Source of the DNA: Promicromonospora iranensis
GTDB lineage: Bacteria > Actinomycetota > Actinomycetes > Actinomycetales > Cellulomonadaceae
Reading direction: 5' to 3'
DNA: 64,000 bases
Assembly: GCF_028994805.1 (NCBI RefSeq)
Contig: NZ_JAJQQP010000004.1
Coordinates: 248,001-312,000, forward strand
Below, piece by piece: positions 60,101-64,000 of the stretch. The notes beneath the pieces are model-generated. The model was not told where the DNA came from. It ran no database searches and saw nothing but the letters and a program-made list of their open reading frames with translations. The position numbers and the translations under genes were made by a program. Every line of letters starts with the position of its first letter. Positions within the stretch are counted from its first letter, which is position 1.

Positions 60101-60644
60101 GTTCGCCCTGCAGCTCCGCCGTCCGGTACCGGTGCAGCCGACCGTGCATGCCCGACGAGGCACCCGGTTCCACGAGTGGGTGGAGCAGTTCTTCACGTCG
60201 GCCACGCTGCTCGACGTCGACGACCTGCCCAGTGCCGAGGACGACGACCTCCCCGAGGACACCGACCTCGACAAGCTGCGCGACACGTTCCTGGGCTCGG
60301 AGTGGTCGGCTCGTACGCCTGTCGCCGTAGAGGCCGACGTCGAGACGCCGGTGGCCGGGGTCATGCTGCGCTGCCGCATGGACGCCGTCTTCCGGGACCC
60401 GGCCGCGGGACCGGACGCCGTGGTGGTCGTGGACTGGAAGACGGGGCGCGAGCCGCTCGACGCCGCGGCCCGGACCGCGCGCGAGGTGCAGCTCGCCGTG
60501 TACCGGTTGGCATGGTCCCGCTGGACGGGACTGCCGCTGGACCAGGTGAGCGCCGCGTTCTACTACGTGGGCTCGGACACCACGGTCCGGCCGGAGCGCC
60601 TGCTCGACGAGACGGAGCTGGAGGCCCTCATCCGGGGGGAGTAG
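57186..60644 (+). CDS. adnB: AdnB-type helicase-nuclease subunit
   Basis: A 1152-residue UvrD-type helicase fused to a RecB-like nuclease. Walker A GAGSGKTETMAARV, motif II LLDEYQDTSYAQ, motif III DPHQSIYGWRGA, the late ITAHAAKGLEWDAV and YVAFTRARRELFLT helicase motifs, and nuclease motif VVVDWKTGREP near the C-terminus. It is expected to be the main motor of the AdnAB heterodimer in DNA end resection. GTG 57186 overlaps the adnA stop. It converges on the phosphotransferase gene with no space between. Confidence 0.95.
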   Translation: MTRHEPETRLSARAIARLLGRHEPTDEQVRVIESPLEPALVVAGAGSGKTETMAARVVWLIANKLVQPEQVLGLTFTRKAAGELTQRVQTRLAQLNRALGEESGEALAGLDLDRPTVATYNAYAASLVADHGLRLGVEPSARLLGQAEQWQLASQVVESWDEDLGTDKAVSTVTGAVVALSGALGEHLVDPADARDHLTEMAEHLESIPLGPKQKKRTKDVDKLISSVAERARFVDLVVEYRRRKRIAEALDFGDQVAFAAQLAREVPLVGAAERARFEVVLLDEYQDTSYAQVELLSGLFGGGHPVTAVGDPHQSIYGWRGASAAGLARFPGRFQRDDGAPAAVHYLSTSWRNDAAVLTAANIVSGPLRSRTGAGTNVEVPPLDLRPGAGEGVVSAHVAATLEEEAEAVAEWVAARWRSGEHPDGRSTAAVLCRARAQFPTLEVALRRRGLPVEVVGLGGLLSTPEVVDVVALLQAAHDPSRGDSLLRLLTGPRLNLGASDLHALGSWAADLARMDDPRRAAASAAPVDAADGSDGDADDPRVVEGDVSDHRSIVDALDDLPPVGKPARDGRVLSGDAHARLTALSRLLRDLRGLTYLSLPELVVQAERALGLDVEAATAAALTSAGVGGAVSDRGREHLDAFRDVAASFAQSSDTATLGAFLAWLGVAGEKERGLDMPVHEPDPDAVQVITAHAAKGLEWDAVAVAGLADGAFPTWDRGSRSGESSSGWLSDLGELPYHLRGDADDLPSFAWERASDTKDLVALRDEFKYACGEHRLAEERRLAYVAFTRARRELFLTASWWGTASRPRGVSPFLAELADAGLVTTDLWAPMPAPDAENPRNAEELTAVWPAPDGGRGQAATGQDIAGQDIAGPDAAGGQLLTARDVLRATAGLVDEAAEERLVALAAMRLPADALTAPRGAVTDAAGHDLVDLARMLLAERDRHADREVAFPAHVSASGLVRLAADREAFALQLRRPVPVQPTVHARRGTRFHEWVEQFFTSATLLDVDDLPSAEDDDLPEDTDLDKLRDTFLGSEWSARTPVAVEADVETPVAGVMLRCRMDAVFRDPAAGPDAVVVVDWKTGREPLDAAARTAREVQLAVYRLAWSRWTGLPLDQVSAAFYYVGSDTTVRPERLLDETELEALIRGE

Positions 60645-61565
60645 CTACGCCCCTTCTTCGAGCGTCGCCTCGTCCAGGTCCTGCAGCATCGACGTCGCGT
60701 CCTCCACCACCTCGGGCAGCCGGTGTCGCACGCCGTGCAGCAGCCACCGCGCGAGCGCCAGCTCGCCCACGAGCATCGCGCGCTCCGCGAGACGTGAGTC
60801 GCTCAGCTCCGTGCGGCGCAGCTGGTACGCCTCCATGATCGAGTCGACGGCTTCGAGCGGGGCCGCTGCGATGAGCCAGGCGAGGTCGTCGGCGGGATCG
60901 GCGACGCGGGCCTCGGACCAGCCGGAGATCGCGACGACCCGCTGCCGGTCCACGAGCAGCTGGTCGGGCGCCAGGTCGCCGTGCGCGACGACCGGCTTGA
61001 ACTTCCAGAGGGAGACGTCCTCGAGGGCGGCCTCCCAGCGCCGCAGCAGGGTGGACGGGATCCGCCCGGTCTTCGCGGCCTCGTCCACCTCGGTGAGGCG
61101 ACGCTCACGGTACTCGGAGGCGGTGTAGCTCGGCAGGCCGCAGGTCTCGACCACCGAGGTCGGCAGCTCGTGGATCGCGGCGATGGCCCGGCCCAGGTCG
61201 GCGGCGAGCCCGGGGCCCGGCTCCAGCGACTCGACGTCGAGGTTGCTGCCGATGATCCGCCGGTGCACCACCGCCCGGCCGCCCTCCGGCAGCAGTGCAT
61301 AGCCCGCCACCTGCGGCACCACGAACGGGAGCACGCCGGTGTCGATGTACAGGCGGAGCGCGTCGAGCAGCTCGATCTCGGCCTCGAGGGCCGCGCCCGC
61401 CACCGTGGTGCGCGGCGCCCGTACCACCCACTCCTGGTCGTCCTGACCCGTGACGACGGCGACGTCGTAGTCGCCCGAGAGGTCGCCGACGCGGACCGAC
61501 TGGGCGTCGAGACCAGGTACGGCGGCGGTCGAGAGGGCGGCGAGAGCGAGGGGCGTGCGGGACAC
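60645..61565 (-). CDS. Phosphotransferase-like (APH/macrolide-kinase family) protein with altered metal site
   Basis: About 306 residues of the aminoglycoside/macrolide phosphotransferase fold. The catalytic loop is HGDLAPDQLLVD. The next motif, normally IDWxxA with the metal-binding Asp, reads ISGWSEARVADPADDLAW here, so that Asp is Gly (residue 215 from GTG 61565). It may be inactive as a kinase, use another Asp, or bind a ligand only. It is a conserved neighbour of AdnAB in many actinobacteria. GTG 61565 (SRTPLALAALS) is the likely start; ATG 61598 is upstream. Confidence 0.82.
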   Translation of the reverse strand: MSRTPLALAALSTAAVPGLDAQSVRVGDLSGDYDVAVVTGQDDQEWVVRAPRTTVAGAALEAEIELLDALRLYIDTGVLPFVVPQVAGYALLPEGGRAVVHRRIIGSNLDVESLEPGPGLAADLGRAIAAIHELPTSVVETCGLPSYTASEYRERRLTEVDEAAKTGRIPSTLLRRWEAALEDVSLWKFKPVVAHGDLAPDQLLVDRQRVVAISGWSEARVADPADDLAWLIAAAPLEAVDSIMEAYQLRRTELSDSRLAERAMLVGELALARWLLHGVRHRLPEVVEDATSMLQDLDEATLEEGA

Positions 61566-61727
61566 GTGCTCACCGTATTGCAGTGTCCGTGGTGCCATGG
61601 CACAGGGCGATGGTGTGTCCCCGCTCCCACCTGGCCCCGGAGAGGCGCGCGACGCCGCCGAAAGGGCTGCACCGACGACGTCACGCGTCTTCTCTCGACC
61701 GGGCCCTCGTGGTGGGACCTGGTCGTG

Positions 61728-62633
61728 CTATTCCTGCGCGAGTTCGCGTGGCCGGGCGTGCGCGAGGGCGTGGCTCACACCGACGGTGAGGAGCAGCCCG
61801 CCCGCCCACCACCCGGCGAGCACGAGCATCCCCGGATTGAGCGTGGACTCGACCAGCAGCGCCACGCCGGCCGCGGCCAGGACGATGCCGGCCCACGGCT
61901 TGCCGAGAGCGATCAGGATGCCGAACAGGAGGAACGCGACGGTGTAGAGCACGGTCTCGACCGTCACCTCCCAGCTGCCGAGGAGCCCGCCGAGCAGACC
62001 CAATGATGCAGGCAGAGCCGTGAGCGCACCGGCGGTGATGCGCCAGCCGGCCGCGGGGCGGCCGTTGCGGGCGATGATCGGCACGATGAGCGCGGCCCAC
62101 GCAAGCATCGCGGTGGGGAGGAAGAAGGAGAGGTCGTACAGGCCCTCGAAGATGGTGAAGCTCACCACCGTCAGCACGATCGCCGCCACCGTGGTGGTGA
62201 TCCTGCGAACCCGCGCGGGCAGGAGGATCGGCAGCACCGCGATCAGTGCGGGAACGAGGTGGAGCAGCACGATCTCGAAGCCCGGCTCGTCGAACTCGTC
62301 GCCGCGGGTGTCAGGCAACAGGTACGTCACGAACAGCGCGGTGAAGACCGCGACGCCGGTCGCGAACCACTGCAGGATGCGCCACATGTGTTCGGTCCGG
62401 CCGGGCTCGTGGCCCAGCTCGGCCCGTACCCGTTGGGTGAAGGTCGCGGGGTCGCCGAGGCTCTCGGCGGCCTGCTCGGGAGACCGGCCGGCGTCGGCCG
62501 CCTCCGCGAAGTGGGCCCGCACGTCGTCGAGCACCGCATCGCGCTGCTCGGGCGTGAGTGCCCGCAGACGCTTGCCGACGACGCGCAGGTAGGAGTCCTC
62601 GGTGTTCGCGTTCATCGCTGTCCTCTGAGTCAT
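61728..62633 (-). CDS. HAAS-domain membrane protein
   Basis: About 301 residues. The N-terminus (SYLRVVGKRLRALTPEQRDAVLDDVRAHFAE... SLGDPATFTQRV) is the HAAS/DUF1700 helical signalling domain, followed by about 8 hydrophobic segments. Such proteins are paired with PadR regulators, and here ATG 62633 overlaps the PadR stop by 4 bases. The role is inferred as PadR-controlled membrane signalling; no substrate is evident. Confidence 0.88.
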   Translation of the reverse strand: MTQRTAMNANTEDSYLRVVGKRLRALTPEQRDAVLDDVRAHFAEAADAGRSPEQAAESLGDPATFTQRVRAELGHEPGRTEHMWRILQWFATGVAVFTALFVTYLLPDTRGDEFDEPGFEIVLLHLVPALIAVLPILLPARVRRITTTVAAIVLTVVSFTIFEGLYDLSFFLPTAMLAWAALIVPIIARNGRPAAGWRITAGALTALPASLGLLGGLLGSWEVTVETVLYTVAFLLFGILIALGKPWAGIVLAAAGVALLVESTLNPGMLVLAGWWAGGLLLTVGVSHALAHARPRELAQE

Positions 62634-62962
62634 CGTGATCCCTCCAGCAGAGCGTTGACCTGCGCACCGAGCGACGTCCAGACCTGGGCGAAGGCCTTGA
62701 GCTGATCGGTGCCGACGTCGGTGATGGCGTAGTAGCGGCGGGGGCGGCCGGTGCCGGACGCGTCCCACCGGGGCTCGACGAGCCCGTTCTCGCGCATGCG
62801 GGCCAGCAGCGGGTACAGGCTGCCCTCGCTCGCGATGAGCCCTCGCGTGGTGAGGTCGTCGGCCAGCTCGAGGCCGTACTTCTCGCCGTGGGAGAGCAGC
62901 GCGAGCACGCAGTACTCGAGCACTCCCTTGCGGAGGTTCGTTGCGATGCGCTCTTCGGTCAT
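62630..62962 (-). CDS. PadR family transcriptional regulator
   Basis: About 110 residues, the winged-helix PadR type: LRKGVLEYCVLALLSHGEKYGLELADDL, SEGSLYPLLARMRENGLVEPRW, RPRRYYAITDVG. It is expected to repress its own PadR-HAAS operon, as is usual. ATG 62962 is chosen; the frame runs upstream into the operator. The three-unit operator lies 16 bp before the start. Confidence 0.92.
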   Translation of the reverse strand: MTEERIATNLRKGVLEYCVLALLSHGEKYGLELADDLTTRGLIASEGSLYPLLARMRENGLVEPRWDASGTGRPRRYYAITDVGTDQLKAFAQVWTSLGAQVNALLEGSR

Positions 62963-62977
62963 GGCCGGAACTCTAAC

Positions 62978-63019
62978 CTTGCGTAGCAAGACTTGCAATA
63001 CAAGTCTTGCTAGACAAGG
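62978..63019. promoter_or_regulatory. Triple CTTGC-N4-CAAG operator upstream of padR
   Basis: Three consecutive 14-bp units read CTTGCGTAGCAAGA, CTTGCAATACAAGT, CTTGCTAGACAAGG from 62978, each an inverted CTTG/CAAG site. Between units the arms also form a larger palindrome, GCAAGACTTG (62986-62995) with CAAGTCTTGC (63001-63010). It is located where autorepression by PadR would act. Confidence 0.75.
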
Positions 63020-63095
63020 TGGAGTTCCGCCGCGCTGGGATGTCGTCGACACGGCCGGGACCCCGGTGCGAAGGCTGGCGGCTAGGGTCAGTTCT

Positions 63096-63989
63096 GTGCC
63101 AGATCTCGACCTCCCGTTCGCCCGTGCCGCCCACTACCGCGCCGCACACCGTCGCGCCGAGCCCGGCCTCGTCGGCGACCTCTTGAAGGAGGGTGGCACC
63201 CGGGTGCTCGTGGTCCGCGGGAACCGGGCGGCGATGGCCGGGGAGCGCGTCGCGCTCTTCGCGCCCGACGACGTCGCGCACCTCGCCGTCGGCATCCACC
63301 TCTTCCTCGGCGAGGCCGACGACGTCGCGTACCTCGCCGCCGTCCTGGCCGACCCCGAGGCGGAGCCCGACCTCGACGTCGGGTGGGTGGGGCTGCGCAA
63401 CTTCGACGAGCCGGACCTGGAGCAGGGCCTCGTGGTCGAGGCCATCGCCCTGGCCCAGTGGCACGCCGTCAACATGCATTGCCCGCGGTGCGGCACACGG
63501 ACCGAGGTGACGCAGGGTGGCTGGGTGCGGCACTGCCCGACCGACGACACGAACCAGTTCCCCCGGACCGACCCGGCGGTGATCATGGCGATCACCGATG
63601 TCGACGACCGCCTGCTCCTGGCCCGTGGCCCGCAGTGGGGTCCGGGTCGCCGGTCGGTCCTGGCCGGCTTCGTGGAGCCGGGCGAGGGGCTCGAGCAGGC
63701 GGTGGTGCGCGAGACGATGGAGGAGGTCGCCGTCGTCGTCGACCCCGGCTCGATCGAGTACCGCGGCAGCCAGACCTGGCCGCTGCCGGCGTCGCTCATG
63801 CTCGGCTTCCGTGCCCGCGCGACCAGCACGCGCCTGGTGCGTCAGGAGGACGAGATCGCGGAGGCCGACTGGTTCACCCGCGAGGAGATGGCCGCGGCGG
63901 TCGCCGACGGCCACCTGGGCCTGCCGGGGCGGGCCTCGATCGCCCGCTCCCTGATCGAGGACTGGTACGGCGCCCGCCTCCCGGACTGA
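63096..63989 (+). CDS. nudC: NAD(+) diphosphatase (NudC-type Nudix hydrolase)
   Basis: A 297-residue enzyme hydrolysing NADH/NAD+ to NMN(H) and AMP, and in other bacteria removing NAD caps from RNA. A zinc ribbon (HCPRCGTRTE and HCPTDD) is followed by YPRTDP-like FPRTDPAVIMAI and the Nudix box GFVEPGEGLEQAVVRETMEE, then the NudC-specific SQTWPLPASLMLGF. Start GTG 63096. The frame upstream to 62751 is a shadow of the padR region. Confidence 0.94.
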   Translation: MPDLDLPFARAAHYRAAHRRAEPGLVGDLLKEGGTRVLVVRGNRAAMAGERVALFAPDDVAHLAVGIHLFLGEADDVAYLAAVLADPEAEPDLDVGWVGLRNFDEPDLEQGLVVEAIALAQWHAVNMHCPRCGTRTEVTQGGWVRHCPTDDTNQFPRTDPAVIMAITDVDDRLLLARGPQWGPGRRSVLAGFVEPGEGLEQAVVRETMEEVAVVVDPGSIEYRGSQTWPLPASLMLGFRARATSTRLVRQEDEIAEADWFTREEMAAAVADGHLGLPGRASIARSLIEDWYGARLPD

Positions 63990-64000
63990 GCCGACCACCT

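Noticed and set aside
53803-60644. Phage or plasmid defence helicase-nuclease
   Set aside because: Domain order, coupling and neighbours match the chromosomal AdnAB recombination complex of actinobacteria.

Overview
The window is about 64 kb of very GC-rich chromosomal DNA from a high-GC Gram-positive bacterium. Most likely it comes from a polysaccharide-degrading actinobacterium of the Promicromonospora / Cellulosimicrobium / Isoptericola / Cellulomonas kind. The grounds are the base composition, frequent GTG starts, actinobacterial marker families (AdnA/AdnB helicase-nucleases, DUF3107, DUF3152, a DUF559/AbiEi-like protein, a F420/FMN-type PPOX protein) and secreted starch- and galactan-degrading enzymes. 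The genus is inferred, not proven. I see no rRNA, tRNA, CRISPR, phage or transposase. Genes are dense and mostly intact; only the first CDS is cut by the window edge.

Layout. 0-2.2 kb: end of an unknown gene, an MFS drug-type transporter and a GNAT. 2.3-11.8 kb: a very large secreted double-GH13 amylopullulanase, a lipoprotein, and a three-gene sugar ABC operon (binding protein and two permeases, no ATPase), together a likely alpha-glucan uptake locus. 11.9-16.9 kb: purU, three small acyltransferase/PPOX genes, an FAD oxidoreductase and a membrane-anchored protein. 17.0-19.5 kb: a one-carbon module, with a ZTP riboswitch in front of glyA followed by folD, with long hairpins between and after them. 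19.6-25.3 kb: flavin-reductase-like and VOC-like proteins, exonuclease III, a GlsB-type membrane protein, and a MacAB-like adaptor/ATPase/permease operon. 25.5-30.9 kb: galK, GH42 beta-galactosidase and secreted GH53 galactanase, a galactan utilisation cluster. 31.6-39.2 kb: an epimerase-like gene, then BCCT transporter, betaine aldehyde dehydrogenase and choline dehydrogenase (choline to glycine betaine), then an Mrp-type P-loop protein.

39.3-45.4 kb holds a 674-residue protein of unknown function (two S1-like segments, coiled coil, compact C-terminal domain), DUF1003, an MgtE-N/CBS protein without membrane domain, a stress-type membrane protein and a DUF559/AbiEi-like gene enclosed by two near-identical palindromic repeats. 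45.7-64 kb is housekeeping: X-Pro aminopeptidase, alpha/beta hydrolase, PHP phosphoesterase, MarC protein, DEAD-box helicase, DUF3107, a secreted metzincin-motif DUF3152 protein, AdnA-AdnB, a phosphotransferase-like protein lacking one metal-binding Asp, a PadR-HAAS pair with a three-unit operator, and NudC.

The most unusual feature is not a gene. Many intergenic gaps hold long, nearly perfect inverted repeats (arms 11-32 nt). One set shares the core GAGATCGGTC/GACCGATCTC: a 12-copy mirror-symmetric array with a period of about 31 bp at 31.05-31.41 kb, and two direct copies of an approximately 128 bp nested palindrome enclosing the DUF559 gene at 44.2-45.7 kb.
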